DNA of 64,000 bases from Variovorax jilinensis (GCF_030316885.1 NZ_JASZYQ010000010.1:62001-126000); one strand, 5' to 3'; positions 49,646-59,556 are shown, numbered from the stretch's first letter. Numbers and translations: made by a program. Notes: generated by a model not told the origin, from the letters alone.

Positions 49646-52600
49646 TCATGCGGGCTTGGCCATGCAGATCTGCGCCATCGGATCGATCTGCGGCGCGGGA
49701 GCGCGACGGGCGGAGAACCACTCGCCCGACCAGCGCGAGGCGGCCGTGGTGCCGGTGGCCAGCCCATCGCGCAGCCATTGCGCCACGCCGGGCGTGGAAG
49801 CCTCGCGCTTCGCACCGAGCGCGGCGACCGGCGTGGCCCTTACCGGCGGCTGGGTGATCGGGCAAGACTCCTTGTTCGACAGCCAGCGCTGGTAGGTCTT
49901 GCCGTCACGCACCACCGGGTCCGCCCGCGGCTCCACGATCGGCGAAGGGCCGCTCGTGACCACGAGGCCGAGACGGTTTCCGAGCGGCGGCTCGGGCAGG
50001 GAATACCCGTTCGGGCCGTAGAGATTGCCGCCCGCGAGCGCCTCGCAGTTGGCCGGGCCCGGCACGTAGTTGGGATCGTTGAGCTCCACCGAGTAATTGA
50101 TGCAGCCCTGCGGCGGGCAGGAATAGTAGGTGTCGAGCTCGTCCTTGCCCGGGCATGCCGGGTCGTCGCCGGGCAGGCCGCGGCAGCTGCCGAGCGGCGA
50201 CGGCCCGTGCGCGTTGGGGCTGGCCTGCTGCACGTAGAGGAACAGCATGCCGGTCTGGGCATCGAAGAAGAAGTTGCGGCCGCCGTTGGCCGGCGTGCCG
50301 TCGGCGTTGGTGAGCGCGGCCAGGCTGCCAACCGCCGTCAGCTGCTCGCGCGGGAAGACGCAGACCCGCTTCGTGCCGTCGCCCTCGGCGCTCGAGCCGG
50401 CCGGACACACGCCGCCGGCCGGCATCGCGGTCACGCCTTCGGCCGGGCAGCCGGTCACGGGGTTGAGATTGGCCTTGCCCCCCTGGTCGTCGAGGTTGTG
50501 GCAATGCTGCCCGCCACGCCGATCGACCAGCCTGTTGAAGTACTGCTGCAGCAGCGCATTGTCGAAGCTCACGCTGCCGCCCCCCCAGGACTTGTAGCCT
50601 CGCACCACCTTGATGTTGGCGCCGCTCGGCGGAGAACCGTTCGGATTCGAATAGCAGATGCCCAGCCGCGTATAGAAGGGCTTCGTGTCCATGGCCGGCT
50701 TGACGGCATCGGTGAATCCAAGGCGCACGATGGCCGGCATGCCGGGCGTGACCTTGGCCTGCCCGGGCGCCGTGGTCGGTACCGCGCGCACCGTGTAGCC
50801 GTAGCCGCTGGCCACCTTCGGCTCCCAGATGCCCTGGCGGTTGCGGCTCATCAGCGACATGCGCTGGTGCACGCCCGCATCCATCGAATCCTTGGTGAAT
50901 TCCATGTTCTGCCATATGGGCCCGGTGGGGTCCTGGCCCTCGAACTCCAGCGTCGCCATGTTGGCGGCCGAGATCAGCGAGGTCGCGCGGCCCTCGAACT
51001 TCTCGTCCTGCGGACCGGTTGCGAGGCATTCGTCGACCGAATTGCCGGCGCGGTTGAACGGCAGGTTGTTGAGCGAGATCGGGAACTCATCCGACACCCG
51101 CACGCCATTCGCATCGACCACCACGTAGCCCGTGAGCGTACCGTCGAGATCGATCAGCGCGGTGTTCATGTCGCCGTCGCGGAAGTCCCCCTGGTTGACC
51201 TTCTCGGTGTAGATCTGGTGTCGCAGGTCGACGTTGTCGAAGCTGAGCGCGCGGCTGGTCGATGCGGTGGGATAGGCGCTCTGGTTGTTCTGGAACCAGC
51301 CGAGGGCGGCATCGCCCTCGTAGACGCCGGCGGTCGGATCGGGCCAGGCCACGAACTTGCCGAGCAGCGTGGTGTCGTCGTTGGTCAGCAGCGGCTTGAT
51401 GTCCTTCAGATAGTTCACGAAGTGGTTGCGGAGGATGCGCACCGGGCCGTCGTAGATCATGTAGCCGGCCGAGTTCCAGCGCGGCGTCTGGTAGCCCTTC
51501 TCGAGCAGTTCGTTGGCTTCGGGATTGAGGTCCACGCAGCCTTCACCCTCGCCGAGGTCGTGGCGCGCGCAAGGTCCCCAGCGGTCGACGTTGTTGGTGC
51601 TGAGGCCGACCAGCACCGAATCCTTCAGCAGCGCCCACACGCCGGGCGAATTGCCGTCGTTGCCGCCCGAGCTCACCAGCGAGACCGAGTCGCGGTTGGT
51701 GGCGAAACGCCCGCCTTCCACTGCGGTCCACGCAGGCCGCATCCAGACCCCGCGGTTGCGGATGCGGGTCGCGGTGAAGCCGTGGAAATGCGCGATCACG
51801 TTGAGCGTTTCGGCCTCGGCGGTGGGCTTCCCGCCCAGCGTCGGGAACAGCTGCTCCGACACCGCCGCAATGTCGGTCTCGCCGAACAGGCCGTCGTAGC
51901 AGCCGTGCACGCGGTTGTTGCGGAACTCGCCGACTTCCTCGAACTTCTGGTTGCCGTTCGCGGGCGGCACGTACCAGTAGCCCTTGCCGAGGCCCTGGCA
52001 GCCGGCGATCGAGTTGCCCTTGAGCACGGTACCTGGATTGCCGATCCAGAAGCCGCTCGACTGCTCCATGTAGAACTCGTCGCCGATGCACGGCGGCGCG
52101 CCCGGTATCTGGCTGGTGGGCCGCGCGGCCGTCAGCGCACCGCTGCGATTCGGGTCGCGCACGAAGCAGCGCCCGTGCGAAGGGTTGAGCTGGTTGTCGG
52201 TGTTGGGCAGGTTGAGGCCGTGGTAGCCGTTCTGCTTCGCGAGGTAGTCGCCTTCCCAGAAGTTCAGATAGTCGAGATCGTCGGCGGTCCGGCGCGAGGT
52301 CTTCGCGATGCCGAACGAGTTGCTCATCGCACCGATGCCGAGATTGCCGATGAACTGGCCACCCTGCTCCTGCGCCATCTCCTGGTAGAACAGATGGCCC
52401 ACGGCGCGCGCGCAGACGTTGTTGCTGACCTTCACGCCCTGGCTCATGTGCACCGTCACGCACTTGTTGTAGCTGTGGTGGATGCTGTTGCTGTCGATCA
52501 GGTGCGGCCCGGCCTGGCCGGTCATGTGGAAGTGGATCGGGTAGCTGCCATTGCGCGCCTTGCCGAACTTCTCGAGCTCCACGCCCTGGATGCTGGCCTC

Positions 52601-53674
52601 GGCAAAGCCCGGCAGCAGCCGGATCTCGCCACCCCAATGATGGTTCTGGTTCTTCGGATCGTCTGTGGCGGAAGCGGTGCGGGCCGTGAAGGTGATGCTG
52701 CGGCTCACGAGGCCGACCTCGCTGCGCTCGTCGACGCCGTAGTTAGTGCGGGCATCGGCGCCGAAGTTGGCCTCCGACGGCAGGCCCGGGTCGGCGCCGC
52801 CGAAGTGGTAGTGCCGCAGGGGCTGCACCAGGGTGACGACGCTGCCGCCACCCGCGGGCTCGATCGACTGGATCTGCACGAATTCCGATTCGAAGGGGCT
52901 GAAGCTGGAGGTGGCGACCACGATCCAGTCGCCCGCCTTCCAGCCCGCGCTGCCCTGCGTGACATCGGCGGCCAGATGCAGGCGGCGCTGGCCGCCCTCC
53001 GCGACCGGTGCACCGATCTTCTCCTGCGTGGTCTGGTAGGCAGCCGGGCCCGCGGGCTGGCTCAGGTAGGTCCAGCTGACGCCCTTCGGCGCCACACCCT
53101 TGGCGCCGAACAGGCGCAGGATGCCGCCGGCCTGCAGTTCGATCCCCTTGTCGGCGCCGCTGCCCATGGCGGTCGGATCCTGGGAGGTCTGCGAGCCCGT
53201 GAAGGTGATGCGCACGCGCTGCGTCGGATTGTTGTCGCCGCCGATCGGGCATGCCGCGGTGCCGAGCGAAAGCACGCCGGCCACGGCGATGCCGGTGGTC
53301 TCGATTTCCAGCACCTCGCCGTTTTGCGGCGCGGCCAGCTTGCCGTTGGCTGCGATCGTGATCTTGCCCAGGGCGTCGGCGCCCGTGAAGGAGCGGTCGA
53401 TGACCACGGTCGGGCCGCAACCGCCGGCCCCGCCGATGGTCACGTTTCGCTGGGCATCGAGGCACGAGGAGAGCCCCACCTCGTCGCCCTCCTTCGCATG
53501 AGTGGAAAGCGCGCCCTTCTCGCTGCTGCCGGCCGGGCCATCGAAGGCGCTTGCGCACACTGCGGGCACGCCCCCGGCGCTCGCAAGCAGCGGGATGTTT
53601 GCGCCATCGGACCCGCCGCAGGCCGCCAGGCACAAGGTGGCCAGCGCAAGGCTGCCCTTGAAGAAATCGATCAT
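49646..53674 (-). CDS. Giant G8-domain / parallel beta-helix lipoprotein
   Basis: A 1342-residue surface or periplasmic protein. The lipoprotein signal MIDFFKGSLALATLCLAAC ends at C19 and is followed by a GGSDG tether. A G8-like domain (about 60-300) leads into a right-handed beta-helix region (about 340-800). YPIHFHMTGQAGPHLIDSNS with IHHSYNKCVTVHMSQGVKV strongly resembles the equivalent segment of the animal proteins CEMIP, TMEM2 and fibrocystin-like. The last 400 residues are Cys-containing and less conserved (CPPQGCINYS, RRGGQHCHNLDDQGGKANLN). A polysaccharide-binding or -degrading role is possible; no catalytic site is proven. The ATG at 53674 has a GGGGTGA site; ATG 53707 is in frame. 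It is first of three lipoprotein genes. Confidence 0.8.
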   Translation of the reverse strand: MIDFFKGSLALATLCLAACGGSDGANIPLLASAGGVPAVCASAFDGPAGSSEKGALSTHAKEGDEVGLSSCLDAQRNVTIGGAGGCGPTVVIDRSFTGADALGKITIAANGKLAAPQNGEVLEIETTGIAVAGVLSLGTAACPIGGDNNPTQRVRITFTGSQTSQDPTAMGSGADKGIELQAGGILRLFGAKGVAPKGVSWTYLSQPAGPAAYQTTQEKIGAPVAEGGQRRLHLAADVTQGSAGWKAGDWIVVATSSFSPFESEFVQIQSIEPAGGGSVVTLVQPLRHYHFGGADPGLPSEANFGADARTNYGVDERSEVGLVSRSITFTARTASATDDPKNQNHHWGGEIRLLPGFAEASIQGVELEKFGKARNGSYPIHFHMTGQAGPHLIDSNSIHHSYNKCVTVHMSQGVKVSNNVCARAVGHLFYQEMAQEQGGQFIGNLGIGAMSNSFGIAKTSRRTADDLDYLNFWEGDYLAKQNGYHGLNLPNTDNQLNPSHGRCFVRDPNRSGALTAARPTSQIPGAPPCIGDEFYMEQSSGFWIGNPGTVLKGNSIAGCQGLGKGYWYVPPANGNQKFEEVGEFRNNRVHGCYDGLFGETDIAAVSEQLFPTLGGKPTAEAETLNVIAHFHGFTATRIRNRGVWMRPAWTAVEGGRFATNRDSVSLVSSGGNDGNSPGVWALLKDSVLVGLSTNNVDRWGPCARHDLGEGEGCVDLNPEANELLEKGYQTPRWNSAGYMIYDGPVRILRNHFVNYLKDIKPLLTNDDTTLLGKFVAWPDPTAGVYEGDAALGWFQNNQSAYPTASTSRALSFDNVDLRHQIYTEKVNQGDFRDGDMNTALIDLDGTLTGYVVVDANGVRVSDEFPISLNNLPFNRAGNSVDECLATGPQDEKFEGRATSLISAANMATLEFEGQDPTGPIWQNMEFTKDSMDAGVHQRMSLMSRNRQGIWEPKVASGYGYTVRAVPTTAPGQAKVTPGMPAIVRLGFTDAVKPAMDTKPFYTRLGICYSNPNGSPPSGANIKVVRGYKSWGGGSVSFDNALLQQYFNRLVDRRGGQHCHNLDDQGGKANLNPVTGCPAEGVTAMPAGGVCPAGSSAEGDGTKRVCVFPREQLTAVGSLAALTNADGTPANGGRNFFFDAQTGMLFLYVQQASPNAHGPSPLGSCRGLPGDDPACPGKDELDTYYSCPPQGCINYSVELNDPNYVPGPANCEALAGGNLYGPNGYSLPEPPLGNRLGLVVTSGPSPIVEPRADPVVRDGKTYQRWLSNKESCPITQPPVRATPVAALGAKREASTPGVAQWLRDGLATGTTAASRWSGEWFSARRAPAPQIDPMAQICMAKPA

Positions 53675-53836
53675 GTTCACCCCGCCAGCCCGCAGGAGAG
53701 TCGACATGGGGCTGCCTTCTCCGCTCACGCCAGATTTGGGCTTGCATGCTAGGCGCGCGCGCGGTGAACGGCACTGCCCGAATCCGCCAATCACTTGCCG
53801 AAGGCGCCATGTGGCAGGCGCACTACAGGCCATTGC

Positions 53837-55270
53837 TCAACCCGGCCCGGCCGCATCGGCCGGATAGGGCGTGAACCGGCTCTCGTTCTCGCTCACCTCG
53901 AGCGGTCGGCCGACGAAGGGGAACGCCCGCTGGGGGCATCGCGTGCGCTCGCACACCTTGCATCCCATGCCGATCGGGATGGCGATCTCCGGGTTGTCGA
54001 GGTTCATGCCCCGCGAGTAGACGAGGCGGGGCGCATGGCGGATGTCGCAGCCCAGCGCGACCGAGAAGGTCTTGTTCGGGGCGCCATAGCCGCCCATGCC
54101 CTTGGACACAGTGCGGGCGATCCAGAGGTAGGTGCGGCCATCGGGCATGCGCGCCAGCTGCGGCAGGATCTTTCCCGGCTGGGAGAAGGCCTCGTAGACG
54201 TTCCAGAGCGGACAGGTGCCGCCGGTCTTCGAGAAATGGAAATGGGTAGCGGATTGCCGCTTGGAGATGTTGCCGGCCCGATCCACGCGGATGAAGAAGA
54301 ACGGCACGCCGGGCGCTTCCGCGCGCTGCAGCGTGCTCAGGCGATGGCAGATGGTTTCGTAGCCCACGCCGAAGCGGCTGGACAGCCGGTCGATGTCGTA
54401 GCGCAGGGTCTCGGCGGCCTTCAGGAATTCCGCATAGGGCAGCAGCAGGGCCCCGGCGAAGTAGTTCGCCAGGCCGATGCGGGCCAGGGTCCGGGCCTGC
54501 GGCTCCTGGTGGAAGTCCGGCGTATCGGCGAGCGCATCGAGGAGCGAGGACTGCTCCAGCAGCGCCAGCTGCGTCGCCAGCTGGAAGGCACGCTGACCGT
54601 CGTCCAGCGACCCGGACAGGCGCAGCGTCCGGCTGCCCGGCTCGTAGCTGCGCTGGCTCTCTTCGGCCTCGTCGTGGGCGGGAACCACTTGCACACCGTG
54701 CCTGCGGGCGAGCCGCTGGATCAGCCAGTCGGACAGGGCGCCGCCCTTGGCGCGCGCTTCGGCGGCCAGCGCCTCGGCCGCGCGGTCCACGGCATCGAAG
54801 TGGTTCTGATGGGCGAAGAAGAAGTCGCGCACCCTCTCGAAGGCCATCGGCCGTAATGGCGCGATGTCGGCGCGATCGTCCCCCAGCCGCAGCGCCATGG
54901 CTTCGAGACGCTGGGTGGCGTCGGCATTGCGCCGATGCAGGGCCAGCAGCGCGCGACCGACGGCAGGCATCTGCGAGGCGATCTCCAGCAGCTCCGGCAG
55001 TGCCACCGCCTCGCCGCCCGGGTTGTCCGCGAGGGCCTCCCGCATGCCCGCCACCAGGCGCGCTTCCTCGTCCTCGGAGAACTGCTGCACGTCCACGCCC
55101 AGCGCGCGGCTGATCCGGAGCAGGACCCCGACCGTGAGCGGCCGCTGGTTCTGCTCCAGCTGGTTCAGGTAGCTCGGTGAGAGCTCGAGCGCCTGGGCCA
55201 GCGCGATCTGCGACATGCCGCGTTCGGCGCGCAGCTTGCGCAGGCGCACGCCCATGAAAGTCTTCTTCAT
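53837..55270 (-). CDS. XRE/ScfR-type regulator of the methylcitrate operon
   Basis: A 477-residue regulator of the short-chain fatty acyl-CoA regulator family (RamB/MccR-like). The N-terminal XRE helix-turn-helix (about 6-62) includes MSQIALAQALELSPSYLNQL. The middle holds an IrrE-like domain whose HExxH motif is lost (AFQLATQLAL). The C-terminal third has conserved cysteines (GTCPLW, GCDIRHAP, GCKVCERTRCPQ) that may bind metal or ligand. It diverges from thioesterase-prpC-acnD-prpF-prpB, and three copies of a TTCGCAA element lie in the 115-bp gap, so control of propionate catabolism, with a propionyl- or methylcitryl-type effector, is likely. Confidence 0.87.
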   Translation of the reverse strand: MKKTFMGVRLRKLRAERGMSQIALAQALELSPSYLNQLEQNQRPLTVGVLLRISRALGVDVQQFSEDEEARLVAGMREALADNPGGEAVALPELLEIASQMPAVGRALLALHRRNADATQRLEAMALRLGDDRADIAPLRPMAFERVRDFFFAHQNHFDAVDRAAEALAAEARAKGGALSDWLIQRLARRHGVQVVPAHDEAEESQRSYEPGSRTLRLSGSLDDGQRAFQLATQLALLEQSSLLDALADTPDFHQEPQARTLARIGLANYFAGALLLPYAEFLKAAETLRYDIDRLSSRFGVGYETICHRLSTLQRAEAPGVPFFFIRVDRAGNISKRQSATHFHFSKTGGTCPLWNVYEAFSQPGKILPQLARMPDGRTYLWIARTVSKGMGGYGAPNKTFSVALGCDIRHAPRLVYSRGMNLDNPEIAIPIGMGCKVCERTRCPQRAFPFVGRPLEVSENESRFTPYPADAAGPG

Positions 55271-55301
55271 CGTGATCTCCGGCGGGCGTCAATTTGCACT
55301 C

Positions 55302-55383
55302 TTCGCAAATTTGCCGATTTCGATTCGCAAATCTTCGCCCTTTCAGTCCTTCTGCCAAACCTCGATTGTGCGTAAATTGCGAA
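55302..55383. promoter_or_regulatory. Three TTCGCAA-type elements in the prp divergent promoter
   Basis: TTCGCAAAT occurs at 55302-55310 and 55324-55332, 22 bp apart (two helical turns). The first copy runs into the palindrome GCAAATTTGC at 55305-55314. A third copy on the opposite strand is at 55372-55383 (GTAAATTGCGAA), just before the thioesterase start. RamB-type regulators bind AAATTTGCAAA-like sites, which fits. Confidence 0.65.
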
Positions 55384-55385
55384 GC

Positions 55386-55781
55386 ATGACAACACCCCAC
55401 GGGACCGTCGAGCTCAAGGACATCGTCTTTCCGGACCAGGCCAACCACTACGGCACGCTGTTTGCGGGCCATGGGCTCCAGTTCATGGCCAAGGCCGCCT
55501 TTCTGGCAGGCCGCAGCCTGGCGCGACGCGACGTCGTGATGGCCGGCGTGACCGGCGCGGAGTTCCTCTCCCCGATTCCGGTCGGCCACGTGCTGACCCT
55601 GCGTTCGTGGGTGAGCCGCGTGGGTCGAAGTTCGATGACGGTGTGCGTCACCGGCCTCGCCGAGACGCTCGGCGCGCCGGAGGAAGAAGTTCTCAAGGGT
55701 GTGTTCGAGATGGTGGCCGTGGATGCCGCAGGACACCCCGTTCCCATCGATCGCTCTTATCTGGACAAGGAGACTGCATGA
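55386..55781 (+). CDS. Hotdog-fold acyl-CoA thioesterase
   Basis: A 131-residue thioesterase of the YciA/ACOT type, hydrolysing acyl-CoA to free acid and CoA. VFPDQANHYGTLFAGHGLQF carries the conserved Asn-His-x-Gly-Thr/Asn-x-Phe-x-Gly pattern, and the second strand block is LSPIPVGHVLTLRSWVSRVG. It is the first gene of the methylcitrate operon, with a start just beyond a TTCGCAA-type element; its stop overlaps the prpC start by 4 bp. A role in preventing build-up of toxic propionyl-CoA or CoA sequestration is inferred from this context. Confidence 0.87.
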   Translation: MTTPHGTVELKDIVFPDQANHYGTLFAGHGLQFMAKAAFLAGRSLARRDVVMAGVTGAEFLSPIPVGHVLTLRSWVSRVGRSSMTVCVTGLAETLGAPEEEVLKGVFEMVAVDAAGHPVPIDRSYLDKETA

Positions 55782-56941
55782 CTATCGCCACCCCGAACGC
55801 ACCGGCCGGATTCAAGGCCAAGAAATCCGTTGCGCTCTCGGGCGTCACGGCCGGCAACACGGCGCTGTGCACCGTCGGCCGCACGGGCAACGACCTGCAC
55901 TACCGGGGCTACGACATCCTCGACATCGCCGAGGTCTGCGAGTTCGAGGAGATCGCGCACCTGCTGGTGCACGGCAAGCTGCCGACCGCGGCGGAACTGC
56001 GCGCCTACAAGGGCAAGCTGAAGGCCATGCGGGGCGTGCCCGCGAGCGTGAAGTCGGCGCTGGAGCAGATCCCCGCCGGCGCACATCCGATGGACGTGAT
56101 GCGCACCGCCGTCTCGGCCCTGGGCTGCACGCTGCCCGAGAAGGACGATCACAACACGCCCGGTGCGCGCGACATCGCCGATCGGCTGATGGCATCGCTG
56201 GGCTCCATGCTGCTGTACTGGTACCACTGGTCCACCCAGGGCAAGCGCATCGAGCTGGAAACGGACGACGATTCGATCGGCGCGCACTTCCTGCACCTGC
56301 TGCACGGCACCCGGCCGAGCGCCGCGTGGGAGCGGGCCATGCACACCTCGCTCAACCTCTACGCCGAGCATGAGTTCAATGCCTCGACCTTCGCCGCGCG
56401 CGTGATCGCCGGCACCGGCAGCGACATGTACTCGTCCATCGCGGGCGCCATCGGTGCGCTGCGCGGGCCCAAGCATGGCGGCGCCAACGAAGTCGCCTTC
56501 GAGGTCCAGAAGCGCTACGAATCGCCCGACGAGGCCGAGGCCGACATCCGGCGCCGCGTGGAAGCCAGGGAAGTGGTGATCGGCTTCGGCCATCCGGTCT
56601 ACACCGTGAGCGATCCGCGCAACGTCGTCATCAAGGGCGTGGCCCGGTCGCTGTCGGCAGAGGCCGGCTCGAGCAAGATGTTCGACATCGCCGAGCGGCT
56701 CGAGTCGGTCATGTGGGACGCCAAGAAGATGTTCCCCAACCTCGACTGGTTCAGTGCCGTGAGCTATCACATGATGGGCGTGCCGACGGCCATGTTCACG
56801 CCGCTGTTCGTGATCGCGCGGACCAGCGGCTGGGCCGCGCATGTCATCGAGCAGCGCATCGACAACAAGATCATCCGCCCGAGCGCCAACTACACCGGGC
56901 CCGAAGACCTGGCCTTCCTGCCGATCGGCGACCGCCGCTGA
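55778..56941 (+). CDS. prpC: 2-Methylcitrate synthase
   Basis: A 387-residue citrate-synthase-family enzyme condensing propionyl-CoA with oxaloacetate. The sequence contains GYDILDIAEVCEFEEIAHLL, the His-bearing NLYAEHEFNASTFAARVIAG, the GPKHGGANE loop and GFGHPVYTVSDPR, where His and nearby Arg are catalytic or binding. This length and the NASTFAARVIAGTGSD segment fit methylcitrate synthases rather than the longer GltA. It is translationally coupled to the thioesterase and followed 20 bp later by acnD. Confidence 0.93.
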   Translation: MTIATPNAPAGFKAKKSVALSGVTAGNTALCTVGRTGNDLHYRGYDILDIAEVCEFEEIAHLLVHGKLPTAAELRAYKGKLKAMRGVPASVKSALEQIPAGAHPMDVMRTAVSALGCTLPEKDDHNTPGARDIADRLMASLGSMLLYWYHWSTQGKRIELETDDDSIGAHFLHLLHGTRPSAAWERAMHTSLNLYAEHEFNASTFAARVIAGTGSDMYSSIAGAIGALRGPKHGGANEVAFEVQKRYESPDEAEADIRRRVEAREVVIGFGHPVYTVSDPRNVVIKGVARSLSAEAGSSKMFDIAERLESVMWDAKKMFPNLDWFSAVSYHMMGVPTAMFTPLFVIARTSGWAAHVIEQRIDNKIIRPSANYTGPEDLAFLPIGDRR

Positions 56942-56961
56942 CAGGCGCTCTTCTCCCACGC

Positions 56962-59556
56962 ATGAACACCCTGTACCGAAAGAACCTGCCGGGCACCGCA
57001 CTGGACTACTTCGACGCCCGCGAGGCGGTCGATGCCCTGAAGCCGGGCGCCTGGGCCGGCCTGCCCTACACCTCGCGCGTGCATGCCGAGAACCTGGTGC
57101 GCCGCTGCGACCCGGCGATCCTTGCGCAGTCGCTCCTGCAGCTGATCGAGCGCCGGCGCGACCACGACTTTCCCTGGTTCCCCGCGCGCGTCGTGTGCCA
57201 CGACATCCTGGGCCAGACCGCGCTGGTGGACCTCGCCGGCCTGCGCGATGCGATCGCCGACATGGGCGGCGACCCGGCCCAGGTGAACCCCGTCGTGCAG
57301 ACCCAGCTGATCGTGGATCACTCGCTGGCGGTCGAGTTCGCCGGCTCCGACCCCGACGCCTTCGCCAAGAACCGGGCCATCGAGGATCGTCGCAACGAAG
57401 ACCGCTTCCACTTCATCGAATGGACCCGCAAGGCCTTCAGGAACGTGGAGGTGATACCGCCGGGGAACGGGATCATGCATCAGATCAACCTGGAACGGAT
57501 GTCGCCGGTGATCCACGCGCAGGACGGCGTGGCCTTCCCCGATACGCTGGTCGGCACCGATAGCCACACGCCGCACGTGGATGCGCTCGGCGTGATCGCG
57601 ATCGGCGTCGGCGGACTCGAGGCCGAGAGCGTGATGCTGGGCCGTGCGTCCTGGATGCGGCTGCCCGACATCGTCGGCGTGGCGCTGACCGGCCGGCCGC
57701 AGTCCGGCATCACCGCGACCGACATCGTGCTCGCGCTGACCGAGTTCCTGCGCAAGCAGAAGGTGGTCGGTGCCTACCTGGAATTCCATGGCGAGGGCGC
57801 CGCCGCGCTGACGCTGGGCGACCGTGCGACGATCTCCAACATGACACCCGAGTTCGGCGCCACGGCAGCCATGTTCTCGATCGATGCGATGACCATCGAC
57901 TACCTGCGCCTGACCGGGCGCGAGGACGAACAGGTTCGCCTGGTCGAGATATACGCGAAGGAAGCGGGGCTCTGGTCGGACGCGCTGGCCACCGCGGAAT
58001 ACGAGCGCGTGCTGCGCTTCGACCTGTCCTCGGTGGTGCGCAACATGGCCGGGCCATCGAACCCGCACAAGCGCCTGCCGACCTCCGACCTGACGGCGCG
58101 CGGCATCGCCGCGCCCTGGGACGACGTGCCGGGCCGCATGCCCGACGGCGCCGTGATCATTGCCGCCATCACGAGCTGCACCAACACCAGCAACCCGCGC
58201 AACGTGATCGCCGCCGGCCTGCTGGCGCGCAACGCCAACGCACGCGGCCTCGTGCGCAAGCCCTGGGTCAAGTCTTCTCTCGCGCCGGGCTCCAAGGCAG
58301 TGCAGCTGTACCTGGAGGAAGCAGGCCTGCTGGCCGAACTCGAGCAACTGGGCTTCGGCATCGTGGCCTTCGCCTGCACCACCTGCAACGGCATGTCGGG
58401 CGCGCTCGATCCGCTCATCCAGCAGGAAGTGATCGAGCGCGACCTGTACGCCACCGCCGTGCTCTCGGGCAACCGCAACTTCGACGGCCGCATCCACCCC
58501 TATGCGAGGCAGGCCTTCCTGGCATCGCCACCGCTGGTCGTCGCCTATGCGATTGCAGGCACCGTGCGCTTCGACATCGAGCGCGACGTGCTGGGCACGG
58601 ACGCCGATGGCCGGCCCGTGACCTTGAAGGACATCTGGCCGAGCGATGCCGAGGTCGACGCCGTCGTCGCCAGCAGCGTCAAGCCCGAGCACTTTCGCCG
58701 CGTCTACGATCCGATGTTCAGGATCGGCGTGGCCAGCGGCGAGCCGATCAGCCCGCTGTACGACTGGCGCCCCCAGAGCACCTACATCCGTCGTCCGCCG
58801 TACTGGGAAGGCGCGCTGGCCGGCGAACGCACGCTGCGCGGCCTGCGTCCCCTGGCCGTGCTGCCCGACAACATCACGACCGATCACCTGTCGCCGTCGA
58901 ACGCGATCCTGCGCGACAGCGCAGCCGGCGAATACCTGCACGCGATGGGCCTGCCCGAGGAAGACTTCAACTCCTACGCCACCCACCGCGGCGACCACCT
59001 GACCGCGCAGCGTGCCACCTTCGCCAACCCGCAGCTGGTCAACGAGATGGCGGTGGTCGACGGCCAGGTGAAGAAGGGGTCGCTCACGCGCGTCGAGCCC
59101 GAGGGCCGGGTGGTGCGCATGTGGGAGGGCATCGAGACCTACATGCAGAGAAAGCAGCCGCTGATCATCATCGCCGGCGCCGACTACGGCCAGGGCAGCT
59201 CGCGCGACTGGGCGGCCAAGGGCGTCAGGCTGGCGGGCGTGGAGGCGATCGCGGCAGAAGGCTTCGAGCGGATCCATCGCACCAACCTGATCGGCATGGG
59301 CGTGCTGCCACTGGAGTTCAAGGCCGGCGTCAACCGGCTGACACTGGGGCTGGACGGCAGCGAGACCTACGACGTGGTGGGCGAGCGCCGGCCGCGCGCG
59401 GACCTCACGCTGGTGGTCCGGCGGAGGAACGGCGATCGCATCGACGTGCCGATGACCTGCCGGCTCGACACGGCCGAGGAACTCTCCATCTACGAGGCCG
59501 GTGGCGTGCTGCAACGTTTTGCGCAAGACTTCCTTGCTGCCGGGGACACCGCCTGA
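56962..59556 (+). CDS. acnD: Fe/S-dependent 2-methylcitrate dehydratase
   Basis: An 864-residue aconitase-family enzyme that, with PrpF, converts 2-methylcitrate to 2-methyl-cis-aconitate. The [4Fe-4S] ligands are in AITSCTNTSNPRN and FACTTCNGMSG; the swivel domain includes ADYGQGSSRDWAAKGVRLAG. Length 864 matches AcnD rather than AcnA (about 890-900), and it sits between prpC and prpF. The stop overlaps the prpF start by one base (TGATG). Confidence 0.95.
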   Translation: MNTLYRKNLPGTALDYFDAREAVDALKPGAWAGLPYTSRVHAENLVRRCDPAILAQSLLQLIERRRDHDFPWFPARVVCHDILGQTALVDLAGLRDAIADMGGDPAQVNPVVQTQLIVDHSLAVEFAGSDPDAFAKNRAIEDRRNEDRFHFIEWTRKAFRNVEVIPPGNGIMHQINLERMSPVIHAQDGVAFPDTLVGTDSHTPHVDALGVIAIGVGGLEAESVMLGRASWMRLPDIVGVALTGRPQSGITATDIVLALTEFLRKQKVVGAYLEFHGEGAAALTLGDRATISNMTPEFGATAAMFSIDAMTIDYLRLTGREDEQVRLVEIYAKEAGLWSDALATAEYERVLRFDLSSVVRNMAGPSNPHKRLPTSDLTARGIAAPWDDVPGRMPDGAVIIAAITSCTNTSNPRNVIAAGLLARNANARGLVRKPWVKSSLAPGSKAVQLYLEEAGLLAELEQLGFGIVAFACTTCNGMSGALDPLIQQEVIERDLYATAVLSGNRNFDGRIHPYARQAFLASPPLVVAYAIAGTVRFDIERDVLGTDADGRPVTLKDIWPSDAEVDAVVASSVKPEHFRRVYDPMFRIGVASGEPISPLYDWRPQSTYIRRPPYWEGALAGERTLRGLRPLAVLPDNITTDHLSPSNAILRDSAAGEYLHAMGLPEEDFNSYATHRGDHLTAQRATFANPQLVNEMAVVDGQVKKGSLTRVEPEGRVVRMWEGIETYMQRKQPLIIIAGADYGQGSSRDWAAKGVRLAGVEAIAAEGFERIHRTNLIGMGVLPLEFKAGVNRLTLGLDGSETYDVVGERRPRADLTLVVRRRNGDRIDVPMTCRLDTAEELSIYEAGGVLQRFAQDFLAAGDTA

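Noticed and set aside
49778..53752. A 1324-codon open frame on the plus strand opposite the G8-protein gene
   Set aside because: It is the antisense shadow of a clearly coding gene in very GC-rich DNA. Its translation is Arg/Ala/Val/His-rich without domains, and it has no ribosome-binding site or homology I recognise.
53837..55270. A functional IrrE/ImmA metalloprotease domain in the prp regulator
   Set aside because: The HExxH zinc motif is absent at the expected place, so only a degenerate ligand-binding or structural role is supported.
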